The notes: generated by a model from the letters alone, not told the origin. DNA of 64,000 nt from Marinobacterium zhoushanense (GCF_014641945.1 NZ_BMIJ01000002.1:464091-528090); one strand, 5' to 3'; numbered from the stretch's first letter, positions 8,720-19,412 are shown. Numbers and translations: made by a program.

Positions 8720-10935
8720 CAGCCCTCCTCCTTATACAGTGCAATTCCTATACGCCTGGCCTGATCGACAAACTCAGGGCAAAACAGTGCGACCGAGGCG
8801 CACTGTTCAATATCGAGCTCTTCACTCGCAAGGTGACCTGCTACGGCCAGCGCCATTGCAACACGAGGATCACCTCCGCTGCTCACCCGTCCACCATGCA
8901 ATTGACCGCCTTTGACGATCAGACGACTCGCCTCCAACCGCAGATCAATACCCAACTGCTGCAGCGCGTCACTCATCAGATTCAATCGCCTGTTAGTGGC
9001 AAACGCACCTTCGACATGGGCATCAAGGGTGGTTACTCCTTCCGCGCAGGCGGCCGCGACCAGCAGCGCCGGACACTCGTCCAGAGCCAGCGACTGCCAT
9101 TCGGCCGGTATCTCTATGCCTTTCAATACGGCAGCGCGTACACGGATATCGGCCACCGGCTCCGCGCAATCATCGCGGACATTGAGCAGTTCGATCTCGG
9201 CGCCCATCTGCTGCAGTATGCTCAGCAGTCCAATACGGGTCGGATTGATGCCCACATGCTCCAGCAGCAACTCAGCACCGGGGGTCAACGACGCGGCCAC
9301 GATAAAAAACGCAGCCGCAGACAGGTCGCCGGGCACCCGCAACCGGGTCGCAGTGAGCCGGGCACCCGGTACCATCTGTAACTGACCGGCCTGCTCCCGC
9401 AACTCACACCCGAAACGGCTGAGCATTCGCTCGGTATGGTCACGCGTGGGTTTCACCTGTTCGATGACGGTTTGTGATTGAGTATAGAGTCCGGCTAGAA
9501 GTAGCGCCGACTTCACCTGAGCGCTCGCAACCCTCAGTACCTTACCGGCCCCCGCCAGCGACTCAACCGGCGTGATTTTCAATGGCGGACAGCCCCCTGC
9601 AGCGGTTTCGATCTGTGCGCCCATCTGACGCAGAGGCTCGACCAGCGCGGACATCGATACCTGACTGAGGGCTTCATCACCATAAAGCTCCGTTGCAAAG
9701 GGTTGTGCAGCCAACACACCGCACAACAGGCGCATCGACGTACCCGACGAGCCCAGATAGATGGGGCCAACGGGGGGTTGCAAGCCGTGTAGACCGACCC
9801 CGTACACCCTAACCAACCCTTGGTGCGGCCCCTCGATCACGACACCCAGATCACGGAAAGCTTGCAGCGTTGCCAGGCTATCCTCGCCCTCGAGGAAGCC
9901 TTCGATATCGGTCACGCCTTCGGCCAGTGCCGCCAGCATGACCGCCCGATGAGAGATCGATCGATCGCCGGGCAGATCCGCTTGCCCCTTGATACCGCTA
10001 CCGGGACGGACGCGAAAGGTTACAGGGTGATTGTGTAAATCCGGTGAATAGGCGGAACGTGCCAAAATGCGGGAAAAGTGTTCGCGTGCAGATTTGGCAC
10101 GGGTAAAGATTCCCAGCAGGGACTGGCTATCGCCACGTGCTATGGCTTCGCGCAGTTTCGCCACGCCTTCGGTAAAACGGTCGATCTGCGTCAGCAACTG
10201 ATCCCGGTTGGCAAAACAGATATCATGCCACATGCTCGGATCGCTGGCCGCGATGCGGGTAAAGTCGCGAAAGCCGCCAGCCGCGTAGCGGAAAATATCG
10301 GTGTTCTCCGCCTCATGCGCCAGGGTATCGACCAGCGAGAAAGCCAGCAGATGCGGCAGGTGACTGGTCGCCGCCAGCACCTCATCGTGACGCTTGACCT
10401 CCATCTGCAGCACTTCCGACCCGACCCCCTGCCACAACCGGGCGATCGCCAGGGTCGCACCGGGGTCGGACTCCGGCAGCGGTGTCAGTATCAGCTTGCG
10501 ACGTACGAACAGCTCTTCGTCGGAGGCCCCGACACCGCTCTTCTCGGTACCGGCGATTGGATGACCGGGGACGAAACCCGGCGGCATCGGATCAAATAAC
10601 CTGCGTGCGGCGTCAACCAGATTCCCCTTGGTACTGCCGACATCGGTAATCAGCGTTTGCGGCCGCAGCCAGGGTTTGATCTCTGACAGCACTTGCTCCA
10701 TGACTTTGACCGGCACGGCCAGCACGATCAGATCGGCACCGCTTACCGCCGCCTCGAGATCATCGGCGATGCGGTCGATCACCCCCAGCGACAAGCCCAG
10801 CTCGCACTCACCGCGATTGCGATCGTAGCCGAGCACTTCATCAACCAGACTTCGAGCCCGGAGCGCCCGCGCAAAAGAACCACCGATCAGCCCCAGCCCG
10901 ATGACCAGCACCCGGCGGGTAGAAAACCTCAGCAC
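8719..10935 (-). CDS. Fused prephenate dehydrogenase / 3-phosphoshikimate 1-carboxyvinyltransferase (TyrA-AroA)
   Basis: A single 738-residue frame carries two enzymes. Residues about 1-300 are prephenate dehydrogenase, with the NAD motif [27 protein letters not shown], and [14 protein letters not shown]. Residues about 305-735 are EPSP synthase, with [45 protein letters not shown] and [14 protein letters not shown]. The AroA half resembles the class II type in the LGSSGTSMR and [11 protein letters not shown] stretches. The two domains act at different points of aromatic synthesis: EPSP formation, then prephenate to hydroxyphenylpyruvate on the tyrosine branch. The same fusion is known in Pseudomonas. 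The end overlaps cmk (TGATG) and the start overlaps hisC by seven bases. Confidence 0.96.
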   Translation of the reverse strand: MLRFSTRRVLVIGLGLIGGSFARALRARSLVDEVLGYDRNRGECELGLSLGVIDRIADDLEAAVSGADLIVLAVPVKVMEQVLSEIKPWLRPQTLITDVGSTKGNLVDAARRLFDPMPPGFVPGHPIAGTEKSGVGASDEELFVRRKLILTPLPESDPGATLAIARLWQGVGSEVLQMEVKRHDEVLAATSHLPHLLAFSLVDTLAHEAENTDIFRYAAGGFRDFTRIAASDPSMWHDICFANRDQLLTQIDRFTEGVAKLREAIARGDSQSLLGIFTRAKSAREHFSRILARSAYSPDLHNHPVTFRVRPGSGIKGQADLPGDRSISHRAVMLAALAEGVTDIEGFLEGEDSLATLQAFRDLGVVIEGPHQGLVRVYGVGLHGLQPPVGPIYLGSSGTSMRLLCGVLAAQPFATELYGDEALSQVSMSALVEPLRQMGAQIETAAGGCPPLKITPVESLAGAGKVLRVASAQVKSALLLAGLYTQSQTVIEQVKPTRDHTERMLSRFGCELREQAGQLQMVPGARLTATRLRVPGDLSAAAFFIVAASLTPGAELLLEHVGINPTRIGLLSILQQMGAEIELLNVRDDCAEPVADIRVRAAVLKGIEIPAEWQSLALDECPALLVAAACAEGVTTLDAHVEGAFATNRRLNLMSDALQQLGIDLRLEASRLIVKGGQLHGGRVSSGGDPRVAMALAVAGHLASEELDIEQCASVALFCPEFVDQARRIGIALYKEEG

Positions 10936-12035
10936 GACAACACCCTCGCCAGCGCCTCCAGAAAGCGACTGTTCTCCCGCTCAGTCCCGACCGTGACCCG
11001 TAGATGCCTGGGCATGGCATAGGGTTGCAGTGGACGCACGATCACCCCTTGTCGCAACAATGCTTCGAACACAGGCTGCGCCTCGCGTTTCAGCTCGAGT
11101 GTGACGAAGTTGCCTTGAGACGCGAGAAACTCCAAACCCAGACGTTCAAGCCCCTCCGACAGTTGCCGCCGGCCGCGACGGTTGTTTTCCAACGTTCGCT
11201 GCAAGTAGTCATGATCCTCGAGTGCCGCACTGGCCGCAGCCAACGCGGCAGCGTTGACGTTAAAAGGCTCCCGGATGCGGTTCATCAGATCCGAAATCTG
11301 GCCATTGGCCACCGCAAAGCCAACCCTCAGCCCGGCCAGGCCGAACGCCTTGGAGAAGGTACGGGTCACGATCAGATTAGGATAATCGTCGACCAGCTCA
11401 AGACCGTTGGGCAATCCCGCTTGCGGATCCACATACTCCGTATACGCCTCGTCGAGCACCACGATAACGCGCTCGGGCACCGAATCGAGAAACGCCCGCA
11501 GTTCGGCTTCGCTGAACGATGTTCCGGTCGGGTTGTTCGGATTGGCCAAGTAGATCAGGCGCGTACGCTCGCTGACTGCCGTGGCCATCGCATGCAGGTC
11601 ATGCCCATAATCTCGCGCCGGCACCTCGACCGCCTGCGCCTGGCAGGCCTTTGCCGCGATGGAATAGGCCACAAACGCGTACTGGGAGTAGATCACCTCA
11701 TCGCCAGGGCGTACAAAGGCACGCGCCGCCAGATTCAGCAGCTCGTTGGAGCCGTTACCCAGCGTCAACCGGTCACTGCTGATGCCATAAGCCTTGTGCA
11801 GCGCTGCCTTGAGCTCGAAACCGGCACCGTCGGGATAGCGTTCGAGCCTGGACAGAGACGCGGTGGCAGCAGCCAGCGCCAGCGGACTGGGACCAAGAGG
11901 GTTTTCGTTGCTGGCCAGGCTAACGATATCGGTCAGCCCCAGCTCCCGCTCCAACTCTCCGGCGGGCTTGCCCGGACGGTAGGGGCTGAGAGTGGCGATG
12001 CTCGGCACCGCCAGTGAGTAAAAGTCGATCGACAT
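10929..12035 (-). CDS. hisC: Histidinol-phosphate aminotransferase (aromatic/imidazole type)
   Basis: A fold-type I PLP enzyme of 368 residues. SLASNENPLGPS opens the substrate site, LANPNNPTG is the aspartate-side motif, VVLDEAYTEY carries the cofactor-binding aspartate, and TRTFSKAFGLAGLRVG contains the Schiff-base lysine. It lies between pheA and the tyrA-aroA fusion, not in a his operon. It may therefore act mainly on aromatic 2-oxo acids or arogenate-pathway intermediates as well as on imidazole acetol phosphate. This second role is inferred from context. The start overlaps nothing; 23 bases separate it from pheA. Confidence 0.94.
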   Translation of the reverse strand: MSIDFYSLAVPSIATLSPYRPGKPAGELERELGLTDIVSLASNENPLGPSPLALAAATASLSRLERYPDGAGFELKAALHKAYGISSDRLTLGNGSNELLNLAARAFVRPGDEVIYSQYAFVAYSIAAKACQAQAVEVPARDYGHDLHAMATAVSERTRLIYLANPNNPTGTSFSEAELRAFLDSVPERVIVVLDEAYTEYVDPQAGLPNGLELVDDYPNLIVTRTFSKAFGLAGLRVGFAVANGQISDLMNRIREPFNVNAAALAAASAALEDHDYLQRTLENNRRGRRQLSEGLERLGLEFLASQGNFVTLELKREAQPVFEALLRQGVIVRPLQPYAMPRHLRVTVGTERENSRFLEALARVLSC

Positions 12036-12058
12036 GGCGTCGCTCCGTAGGCCCGGGC

Positions 12059-13168
12059 TCAGAGCACCGCTTTCGGGTAAGACCCGAGAAGCTTAAGCTC
12101 AACGGAGCCAGACTCAAGTTCTGCCAACACCTGTTGCACTGCCTCCTCCTCGCTATGCCCCTCAAAATCCAGGTAGAACAGCATGTCCCACTGCGACTGG
12201 GGGGCGGCACGGCTTTCAACGCGTGTCAGGCTGATATTACGTTTCCGGAAAGGGTCCAGCAGCTCATACAGCACGCCCGGACGATCATGTACCATCAACA
12301 GGATCGAGGTTTTATCCTGTCCGCTCGGGCCCACGACCTGGCGACCGATGACGAGATAGCGGGTGGTATTGTCGGGCTGATCCTCGATATTGGACTGCAC
12401 GACCTGCAGCTGGAACAGGTCGACCGCGATATCGCCGCCGATCGCCGCCGCTTCCCCTTTGGCTTCCTGCACTTTTCGCGCAGCCTCGGCATTGGAGCTG
12501 ACCGCGATCCGCTCCACATCCGGACAATGGGCGTCCAGCCAGGTATGACATTGATTCAGCGCGAAGGGGTGGGCATAGATCACCTTCACCCCGTCGAGCG
12601 ATGCTCCCCCCCGCATCAGCACATGCTGGTGCGTGCGCAGCTCCACCTCGCCACAGATGCTGACGTTGAACCGGCTGAACAGGTCCAAGGTGTGGCTGAT
12701 CATGCCATCGGCAGCGTTCTCGATCGGCACCACGCCGTAGTTGGCATGCCCCGACTCCACATCGCGGAATACCGCTTCGAGACTGTCGACCGAAGCGCAT
12801 CGGACCGAGTGGCCAAAATGCTTCAGCGCCGCCTGCTGGGTGAAGGTCGCTTCCGGTCCGAGGAATACCACTCCCAGCGGCTGCTCCAGTGCCAGGCAGA
12901 CCGACATAATCTCGCGAAACAGGCGCGCTACCTCCTGATCCGGCAGCGGCCCCTCGTTGCGCGCCATGACCCGCCTCAGTACCTGGGCCTCGCGCTCGGG
13001 CCGATAGAACACGGCGTCCTGATTGTCATAGCGGGACTTGATCTCCGCCACTTCCTGGGCGCAGCGGGCACGCTCATTCAGCAGGCGATGGATCTCGCGG
13101 TCGACCTGGTCGATACGGTCGCGTACGACCTTGAGCGCCTGCTCCTGCTTTTGCTGTTGATCGCTCAT
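12059..13168 (-). CDS. pheA: Bifunctional chorismate mutase / prephenate dehydratase (P-protein)
   Basis: Three domains are seen. The first is an AroQ chorismate mutase helix bundle (RDRIDQVDREIHRLLNERA). Next is a prephenate dehydratase domain, with FLGPEATFTQQAALKHFG and YGVVPIENAADGMISHTLD. The C-terminal ACT domain, with ILLMVHDRPGVLYELL and SRAAPQSQWDMLFYLDF, is where phenylalanine feedback normally acts. I place the start at ATG 13168 (MSDQQQKQ), with GGAG six bases upstream. A GTG four codons earlier would overlap that ribosome site. The length of 369 residues fits the family. It follows serC by 24 bases. Confidence 0.96.
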   Translation of the reverse strand: MSDQQQKQEQALKVVRDRIDQVDREIHRLLNERARCAQEVAEIKSRYDNQDAVFYRPEREAQVLRRVMARNEGPLPDQEVARLFREIMSVCLALEQPLGVVFLGPEATFTQQAALKHFGHSVRCASVDSLEAVFRDVESGHANYGVVPIENAADGMISHTLDLFSRFNVSICGEVELRTHQHVLMRGGASLDGVKVIYAHPFALNQCHTWLDAHCPDVERIAVSSNAEAARKVQEAKGEAAAIGGDIAVDLFQLQVVQSNIEDQPDNTTRYLVIGRQVVGPSGQDKTSILLMVHDRPGVLYELLDPFRKRNISLTRVESRAAPQSQWDMLFYLDFEGHSEEEAVQQVLAELESGSVELKLLGSYPKAVL

Positions 13169-13192
13169 CGCTCTCTCCACTACTTCCAGCGC

Positions 13193-14275
13193 TTAGCCGG
13201 CCGTGCGCTCGAACTCCTGCATAAAGGCGACCAGTGCTTCGACAGATTCCTCGGACACGGCGTTGTAAATACTGGCGCGCATACCGCCTACCGAACGATG
13301 TCCCTTGAGATTGAGCAATCCAGCCGCTTCCGCGCGCTCCAGGAACAGTTTATCCAATGCGCTGTCTGCCAGTGTGAACGGCACGTTCATGATCGAACGG
13401 TTGGCCGGCGCGATCGGGTTGGCGTAGAAGTCGGAACCGTCGATGGCGCCATACAGGCGCTCAGCCTTGCGTGCGTTGATCCTGGCAATCCCCTCGACGC
13501 CGCCCTGCTCCTTCAGCCACTTGAACACCAGACCGGTCATGTACCAGGCGAAGGTCGGCGGCGTATTGTTCATCGAATCGGCCGCCGCGTGCACCTGGTA
13601 GTCAAACATGGTCGGCGTACCGGCCAGGGTATTACCGATCAGATCGTCTCGCACGATGACCACGGTCAAACCCGCCGGGCCGATATTTTTCTGCGCACCG
13701 GCATAGATCAAACCGTAGCGGCTGACATCAATGGGGCGCGCCAGGATGTCGGAGGACATATCGACCACCAGCGGCACCTCACCGGTTTCCGGCACGTAAT
13801 CGAACTCCAGACCGCCGATGGTTTCGTTGCTGGTGTAGTGTACATAGGCAGCGGCGGGGTTCAGTTTCAGCTCCGCCTGGGCGGGTACCCGGGTGTAGTG
13901 CTCGTCCTTGCTGCTGGCCACCAGCCCAACCTGGGTGTAGCGTGAGGCCTCCTCGATCGCCTTACCCGACCAGATACCGGTATCGATATAATCGGCTGCC
14001 GCCGCCCCGCGGAGCAGGTTCATCGGCACCATGCCGAACTGGCTGGTCGCGCCACCCTGCAGGAACAGCACCTTGTAGTTGGCAGGTATGTCGAGCAGGT
14101 CACGCAGATCCTGTTCCGCCGTTTCCGCCACCGAAACGAACTCCTGACTGCGGTGGCTCATCTCCATGATGGAGAGCCCCTTGCCATGCCAATCGAGCAT
14201 CTCTTCCTGAGCCCGGGCGAGAACAGACTGCGGCAGCGCGGCGGGGCCGGCACTGAAGTTATGTTTGCGTGTCAT
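13193..14275 (-). CDS. serC: Phosphoserine aminotransferase
   Basis: A PLP enzyme converting 3-phosphohydroxypyruvate and glutamate to phosphoserine; it also serves pyridoxine synthesis. The N-terminal FSAGPAALPQ is the family hallmark, FLQGGATSQFGMVPMNL contacts the cofactor phosphate, and YAGAQKNIGPAGLTVV carries the Schiff-base lysine. SIYNAVSEESVEAL closes the protein. The length of 360 residues is normal. The gene follows gyrA by 92 bases and precedes pheA. Confidence 0.98.
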   Translation of the reverse strand: MTRKHNFSAGPAALPQSVLARAQEEMLDWHGKGLSIMEMSHRSQEFVSVAETAEQDLRDLLDIPANYKVLFLQGGATSQFGMVPMNLLRGAAAADYIDTGIWSGKAIEEASRYTQVGLVASSKDEHYTRVPAQAELKLNPAAAYVHYTSNETIGGLEFDYVPETGEVPLVVDMSSDILARPIDVSRYGLIYAGAQKNIGPAGLTVVIVRDDLIGNTLAGTPTMFDYQVHAAADSMNNTPPTFAWYMTGLVFKWLKEQGGVEGIARINARKAERLYGAIDGSDFYANPIAPANRSIMNVPFTLADSALDKLFLERAEAAGLLNLKGHRSVGGMRASIYNAVSEESVEALVAFMQEFERTAG

Positions 14276-14309
14276 CGTGTTGTATTAACTCCAGAAAAGA
14301 AACGCGGCG

Positions 14310-14327
14310 CCGGGGCTCAAGCCCCGG
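14310..14327 (-). promoter_or_regulatory. Short hairpin between gyrA and serC
   Basis: CCGGGGC at 14310-14316 pairs with GCCCCGG at 14321-14327 around TCAA. On the minus strand a mixed T-rich stretch comes only about six bases later. It could be a weak attenuator or partial terminator between gyrA and the serC-led genes. The case is not strong. Confidence 0.3.
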
Positions 14328-14367
14328 AGACTCATACCTTAACCTTTCGCACGTAGCTGAACCGGCA

Positions 14368-17007
14368 TCACTCTTGCGGTTCATCACCAACGATATCGTC
14401 ATCCGCTTCGTCAGCAGGCGCTGTGCTATCGACCTCATCCTGCTCGGAATCGGCGTCAACCAGTTCGCCCTCCTCTTCGTCCGGCTCCTCAATTCGAGCC
14501 AGACCGGAGAGCTTCTCATCCTCGGACAGACGGATCAGCGTCACACCCTGGGTATTGCGTCCCAGCATCGAGATCTCATCGGCACGGGTGCGCACCAGCG
14601 TACCGCGATCGCTGATCAGCATGACGTCGTCGCCCTCCAGCACCTGCACCGCACCGGCCAGTTCGCCGTTACGATCGGTGCACTGCATCGCGATCACGCC
14701 CTGGCCTCCACGGCCGCGCAGCGGGAAGTCCTCGATGGCCGACTGCTTGCCATAACCCTTGACCGAAGCGGTCAGCACGCGACCACCCTCGCGCGGGATG
14801 ATCAGCGCAATCACTGCCGCACCCTTGTCAAGCTTCACGCCGCGTACACCGCGCGCAGTACGGCCCATGGCACGCACGTCATTCTCGTTGAATCGGATAG
14901 CCTTGCCGGCGCTGGTAACCAGCATCACGTCGTCGTTGCCGCTGGTGATCGAGGCGCCGATCAGGCGGTCGCCATCAACGATCTCCAGTGCGATAAGGCC
15001 GGTGCTGCGCGGACGGGAAAACGCCTCCAGCGGGGTTTTCTTCACCGTGCCGTTGGCCGTGGCCAGGAAGATGAAGCGCTCGGCATCGAACTCCTTCACC
15101 GGCAGGATCGCGCTGATCCGTTCATCCTCGGCCAGCGGCAGTATATTGACCACCGGACGGCCACGCGAGGTGCGGCTGGCCGGCGGAATCTCGTAGACCT
15201 TGCGCCAGTACACCTTGCCATGGTTGGTGAAGCAGAGGATGGTGTCATGGGTATTGGCGATCAGCAGGTGCTCGATGAAATCCTCATCCTTCATCGCCGT
15301 CGCTGACTTGCCCTTGCCACCGCGACGCTGCGCCTGATAGGCACTGATCGGCTGAGTCTTGGCATAACCACCGTGGGAGATGGTCACCACCATATCCTCC
15401 TCGGTGATCAGGTCGGCCACGGTCAGATCCTGCATCGAGGCCTGAATCTCGGTACGGCGCTCATCGGCATACTCGGCGATGATCGCGTCGAGTTCTTCGC
15501 GGATTACCTCCATCAGGCGCTCGTAGGAGCCCAGAATCTCCAGCAGCTCGGCGATCTTCTCGATCAGCTCGCGATACTCGCCCAGCAGTTTTTCATGCTC
15601 GAGACCGGTCAGGCGATGCAGACGCAGATCAAGGATCGCCTGGGCCTGTACCGGCGACAGGTGGTAATGTCCGTCACGCAGGCCGTACTGGGGCTCCAGA
15701 TCATCCGGACGGCAGGCATCTTCGCCGGCACGCTCGAGCATATCCAGCACCGAGCCGGGTGCCCAGGGGGTGTCGATCAGGCGCTCTTTCGCATCGGCCG
15801 GTGTCGGCGAGGTTTTGATCAGCTCAATCACCGGATCGATATTGGCCAGCGCCACCGCCAGACCTTCCAGCACATGTCCACGTTCGCGCGCCTTGCGCAG
15901 CTCGTATACGGTACGCCGGGTCACCACTTCGCGACGGTGGCGGATAAAGCACTCCAGCGTGCTCTTGAGATCAAGGATCTTCGGCTGGCCGTCGACCAGC
16001 GCCACCATGTTGATACCGAACACGCTCTGCAACGCGGTCTGGGCAAAAAGGTTGTTGATCACCACCTCGGGTACTTCGCCGCGACGCAGTTCGATCACGA
16101 TGCGCATACCGTCCTTGTCGGACTCGTCGCGCAGCTCGCTGATACCCTCGATCTTCTTCTCTTTGACCAGCTCGGCGATCTTCTCGATCAGACGCGCCTT
16201 GTTCAGCTGATAGGGGATCTCGGTGATCACCAGCATCGGGCGACCGTTCTTCGGGTGCTCTTCGATATGGTGTTTGGCACGCACGTAGATGCGACCGCGC
16301 CCGGTGCGGTACGCCTGCAGGATACCGGCACGGCCGTTGATAATGCCGCCGGTAGGGAAGTCGGGACCGGGGATGAACTCCATCAGTTCATCGACGCTCA
16401 GCTCCGGATTCTCGATCAGCGCGATACAGCCACGCACCACCTCGCCCAGGTTGTGCGGCGGAATATTGGTCGCCATACCCACGGCGATACCGGCGGAGCC
16501 GTTGACCAGCAGGTTCGGCACCCGGGTCGGCAGAACGGCGGGAATTCGCTCGGTGCCGTCGTAGTTGTCGACGTAGTCAACCGTTTCCTTGTCAAGATCG
16601 GCCAGCAGCTCATGCGAAATCTTGGCCATGCGGATCTCGGTGTAACGCATCGCCGCAGCCGAGTCACCATCCACCGAACCGAAGTTACCCTGACCATCGA
16701 CCAGCATGTAGCGCATGGAGAAATCCTGCGCCATACGGACAATGGTGTCATACACCGCACTATCACCATGCGGGTGGTATTTACCGATTACATCACCGAC
16801 CACACGGGCCGATTTCTTATATGGCTTGTTCCAGTCGTTGTTCAGCTCATTCATCGCGAAGAGCACGCGACGGTGTACCGGCTTGAGGCCGTCACGCACA
16901 TCGGGCAGAGCTCGACCGACAATTACACTCATGGCGTAATCGAGGTAGGACTGTTTCAGCTCATCTTCGATATTGACTGGCAGAACTTCTTTGGCTAGAT
17001 CACCCAT
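14368..17007 (-). CDS. gyrA: DNA gyrase subunit A
   Basis: The protein has 879 residues. The N-terminal breakage-reunion domain contains [15 protein letters not shown] with the catalytic tyrosine, and the quinolone-determining region reads [13 protein letters not shown]. Ser83 and Asp87 are present at the E. coli positions, so the classical resistance substitutions are absent. The C-terminal beta-pinwheel carries the GyrA box QRRGGKG and later repeats such as [12 protein letters not shown]. The extreme C-terminus is acidic ([18 protein letters not shown]), as in many gyrases. It is the first gene of the minus-strand supercluster. Confidence 0.98.
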   Translation of the reverse strand: MGDLAKEVLPVNIEDELKQSYLDYAMSVIVGRALPDVRDGLKPVHRRVLFAMNELNNDWNKPYKKSARVVGDVIGKYHPHGDSAVYDTIVRMAQDFSMRYMLVDGQGNFGSVDGDSAAAMRYTEIRMAKISHELLADLDKETVDYVDNYDGTERIPAVLPTRVPNLLVNGSAGIAVGMATNIPPHNLGEVVRGCIALIENPELSVDELMEFIPGPDFPTGGIINGRAGILQAYRTGRGRIYVRAKHHIEEHPKNGRPMLVITEIPYQLNKARLIEKIAELVKEKKIEGISELRDESDKDGMRIVIELRRGEVPEVVINNLFAQTALQSVFGINMVALVDGQPKILDLKSTLECFIRHRREVVTRRTVYELRKARERGHVLEGLAVALANIDPVIELIKTSPTPADAKERLIDTPWAPGSVLDMLERAGEDACRPDDLEPQYGLRDGHYHLSPVQAQAILDLRLHRLTGLEHEKLLGEYRELIEKIAELLEILGSYERLMEVIREELDAIIAEYADERRTEIQASMQDLTVADLITEEDMVVTISHGGYAKTQPISAYQAQRRGGKGKSATAMKDEDFIEHLLIANTHDTILCFTNHGKVYWRKVYEIPPASRTSRGRPVVNILPLAEDERISAILPVKEFDAERFIFLATANGTVKKTPLEAFSRPRSTGLIALEIVDGDRLIGASITSGNDDVMLVTSAGKAIRFNENDVRAMGRTARGVRGVKLDKGAAVIALIIPREGGRVLTASVKGYGKQSAIEDFPLRGRGGQGVIAMQCTDRNGELAGAVQVLEGDDVMLISDRGTLVRTRADEISMLGRNTQGVTLIRLSEDEKLSGLARIEEPDEEEGELVDADSEQDEVDSTAPADEADDDIVGDEPQE

Positions 17008-17070
17008 TCGCTCAGCTTTCCTTGGTTCCTAAGGCTTGCAGCGCCTGAAGCGCAATTTTAAAACCGCCGG

Positions 17071-17079
17071 ATTATATCA
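17071..17079 (-). promoter_or_regulatory. Extended -10 promoter element for gyrA
   Basis: The minus strand reads TGATATAAT, that is TG-n-TATAAT, a consensus extended -10 element, 64 bases upstream of the gyrA start. There is no good -35 at the usual distance, as expected for extended -10 promoters, and these are typical of supercoiling-sensitive gyrase genes. Confidence 0.55.
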
Positions 17080-17149
17080 CAGAGAAGGATGCAGGTACGC
17101 CAAGGAAACCGGTATTAAATCAACTCTCGGTTCGCGGCGTTATCGACAC

Positions 17150-17178
17150 TTAATGCCATCCACACGGAATGCTAGAAT
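17150..17178 (+). promoter_or_regulatory. Candidate promoter for ubiG
   Basis: A TAGAAT -10 at 17173-17178 lies 17 bases after a weak TTAATG -35 at 17150-17155. It would start transcription about 30 bases before the ubiG ATG. Confidence 0.4.
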
Positions 17179-17212
17179 GCGCCCATAAACTTACCTAGGC
17201 ACTGGGACACCG

Positions 17213-17932
17213 ATGAGCCAGAACCAGACACAGAACATAGACCCGGCGGAAATCGCAAAATTCGAGGAGCTGGCCAGCCGCTGGTGGGACAGGGAAAGTG
17301 AGTTCAAGCCCCTGCACGACATCAACCCCCTGCGCGTCGGCTTTATCGATCGCATTGCACCACTGGCCGGTAAAAGGGTGCTGGATGTGGGCTGCGGCGG
17401 AGGCATACTGTCGGAATCGATGGCCCAACGAGGCGCCGAGGTCACGGGCATCGACATGGGCGAAGCCCCGCTGAAGGTCGCCAAACTGCACGGCCTTGAA
17501 AGTGGAGTAAGCGTTCGCTACCGCCAGGTCACTGTGGAACAGCTGGCGGAAGAGGAGCCAGAGTCGTTCGACATCATCACCTGCATGGAGATGCTTGAGC
17601 ATGTTCCCGACCCGGCCTCAATCATTGCCGCCTGTGCGCGACTGGCACGACCCGGCGGACAGCTATTCTTTTCAACGCTCAATCGCAATCCGAAGAGCTA
17701 CATGTTCGCCATTGTCGGCGCCGAGCGGGTGTTGAAGCTCGTCCCCAACGGCACTCACGACTTCAACAAGTTCATCCGCCCGTCCGAGCTTGGTCAATGG
17801 CTGCGCTCAAGCGGGCTGCAGATCCGTGAGATGACCGGCCTGGTCTACAATCCACTGACCAAGATCTACCGCCTCGACCCTGAGGATGTCAGCGTCAACT
17901 ATATGGTCGCCACGACCCGGAACACAGACTGA
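17213..17932 (+). CDS. ubiG: Ubiquinone biosynthesis O-methyltransferase (UbiG)
   Basis: Carries out both O-methylations of ubiquinone synthesis using S-adenosylmethionine. [14 protein letters not shown] is the typical UbiG N-terminus, [16 protein letters not shown] is the SAM-binding motif [17 protein letters not shown] is motif II, and [18 protein letters not shown] is motif III. The protein has 239 residues, the usual size. It is divergent from gyrA, a conserved neighbourhood in gammaproteobacteria. Its stop overlaps the next start as TGATG. Confidence 0.97.
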   Translation: MSQNQTQNIDPAEIAKFEELASRWWDRESEFKPLHDINPLRVGFIDRIAPLAGKRVLDVGCGGGILSESMAQRGAEVTGIDMGEAPLKVAKLHGLESGVSVRYRQVTVEQLAEEEPESFDIITCMEMLEHVPDPASIIAACARLARPGGQLFFSTLNRNPKSYMFAIVGAERVLKLVPNGTHDFNKFIRPSELGQWLRSSGLQIREMTGLVYNPLTKIYRLDPEDVSVNYMVATTRNTD

Positions 17933-18621
17933 TGGCGAGATACCGTGGCGTACTGTTCGATCTCGACGGTACGCTGCTCGATACCGCACTCGATTTCTAC
18001 TGGGTGGCGGACAAGATGCGCATCGCTCGCGGACTTGGCCCGGTTGAGCGCGACAGCTTCCGCCAGTGTGTGTCAGATGGAGCGCGAGCGATGGTCGGCA
18101 ACGCTTTTTCCCTGCCGCTCGATACTGCTGAGATCGAACCTCTGCTCGAGGAGTTCCTTGACCTCTACGCCCAACACATGATGGTCGAAAGCCGGTTATT
18201 CGAGGGCATCGACAGGCTACTCGACTGGCTCGACGGTCAACAGATCAAGTGGGGCATCGTCACCAACAAACCCGAACGTTTCAGCCGCGTCATAATCAAC
18301 CAGCTCGGCCTATCCACCCGCTGCAGCAGCCTGATCTGCCCGGAACAGGTGAGCAAGCGCAAGCCGGATCCAGAATCACTGCTGCTGGCTGGCCAAGAGA
18401 TAGGCTGTGCACCAGATGAAACACTCTATATAGGTGACCATCAGCGCGACATCGAGGCCGGACGTCGCGCCGGCATGATCACCATCGCCTGCCAATACGG
18501 CTATATCCACGATCGGGACGACCCCGAACTGTGGCACAGCGATCACCTGGTACGGGATACGCGCGAGCTCGACACACTGCTAAAATGCCTTTACGGCGAT
18601 ATCGATACCGCTGCCTACTGA
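17932..18621 (+). CDS. mupP: HAD-family phosphatase, probable N-acetylmuramate 6-phosphate phosphatase (MupP type)
   Basis: A HAD hydrolase of 229 residues: FDLDGTLLDT carries the nucleophilic aspartate pair, IVTNKPERF is motif II, CPEQVSKRKPDPESLL is motif III with the lysine, and YIGDHQRDIEAGRRAG is motif IV. By sequence alone it could be called phosphoglycolate phosphatase. Its position, coupled to ubiG and followed by a yciK dehydrogenase, is exactly that of MupP in Pseudomonas. There MupP makes N-acetylmuramate for the MurU-type peptidoglycan recycling route. The specific name therefore rests on context. Confidence 0.8.
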   Translation: MARYRGVLFDLDGTLLDTALDFYWVADKMRIARGLGPVERDSFRQCVSDGARAMVGNAFSLPLDTAEIEPLLEEFLDLYAQHMMVESRLFEGIDRLLDWLDGQQIKWGIVTNKPERFSRVIINQLGLSTRCSSLICPEQVSKRKPDPESLLLAGQEIGCAPDETLYIGDHQRDIEAGRRAGMITIACQYGYIHDRDDPELWHSDHLVRDTRELDTLLKCLYGDIDTAAY

Positions 18622-18640
18622 AGAAGGAATTCAGATCACC

Positions 18641-19396
18641 ATGTTCAGCTATAACGCTCCCGAAGGCCTGCTCAACGATCGCATTATTCTGGTCACCGGC
18701 GCCGGCGACGGTATCGGACGCGCCGCCGCCCACGCCTATGCCGCTCACGGTGCCACCGTAATACTGCTTGGCCGTACGCTGGAAAAGCTGGAACGGGTTT
18801 ACGATGAACTGGAGGCTGCCGGATATCCGCAACCCGCCATCGCTCCGCTGAATCTGGAAACCGCCGTTGAGCATGACTATATCGAACTGGCAAACCAGCT
18901 GGAGGAGACCTTCGGCCGGCTCGACGGCATACTGCACAATGCCGGCCTGCTGGGTGTTTTGACCTCTATCGAGAATTATGACCCCATCATCTGGCAACAG
19001 GTGATGCAGGTGAACGTCAACGCCCCCTTCCTGCTGACCCAGACCCTGCTGCCGCTCCTTCATCGATCACAGGACGCCTCAATCATCTTCACCTCATCCG
19101 GTGTCGGGCGCAAAGGGCGAGCCCACTGGGGCGCTTACGCTGTATCGAAATTTGCCACTGAAGGGATGACCCAGGTACTGGCCGATGAACTGGAGAATAT
19201 CTCGCAGGTGCGCATAAACTGCATCAACCCCGGCGCCACCCGAACCGCCATGCGCGCCTTCGCCTATCCGGCCGAGATGCCGGAGAAAAACCCGACCCCG
19301 GAGCAGATCATGCCGCTCTACCTCTATCTGATGGGCCCGGACAGCGCGCAGGTGAACGGCCAGTCTCTCGACGCCCAGGGCGACGGCCACGCCTGA
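18641..19396 (+). CDS. yciK: Short-chain dehydrogenase/reductase, YciK family
   Basis: A Rossmann-fold SDR of 251 residues. The NAD(P) motif is TGAGDGIGRAAA, the NAG motif is HNAGLLG, the catalytic serine is in IIFTSSGVG, and the YxxxK pair is YAVSKFA. The opening FSYNAPEGLLNDRIILVTGA is typical of YciK. The substrate is not known in the family. Third gene after ubiG and mupP, with 19 bases between it and mupP, it ends just before a strong bidirectional terminator. Confidence 0.92.
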   Translation: MFSYNAPEGLLNDRIILVTGAGDGIGRAAAHAYAAHGATVILLGRTLEKLERVYDELEAAGYPQPAIAPLNLETAVEHDYIELANQLEETFGRLDGILHNAGLLGVLTSIENYDPIIWQQVMQVNVNAPFLLTQTLLPLLHRSQDASIIFTSSGVGRKGRAHWGAYAVSKFATEGMTQVLADELENISQVRINCINPGATRTAMRAFAYPAEMPEKNPTPEQIMPLYLYLMGPDSAQVNGQSLDAQGDGHA

Positions 19397-19412
19397 AACC
19401 CGGCCACAAAAT

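Noticed and set aside
12014..13945. Very long open frame on the plus strand (643 codons) opposite pheA and serC
   Set aside because: It is antisense to two well-supported enzymes; its protein has no recognisable motif and an arginine/histidine/glutamine-rich composition typical of reversed GC-rich coding sequence.
15373..16998. 541-codon plus-strand frame opposite gyrA
   Set aside because: Entirely antisense to gyrA, whose motifs are complete. No fold or domain seen.
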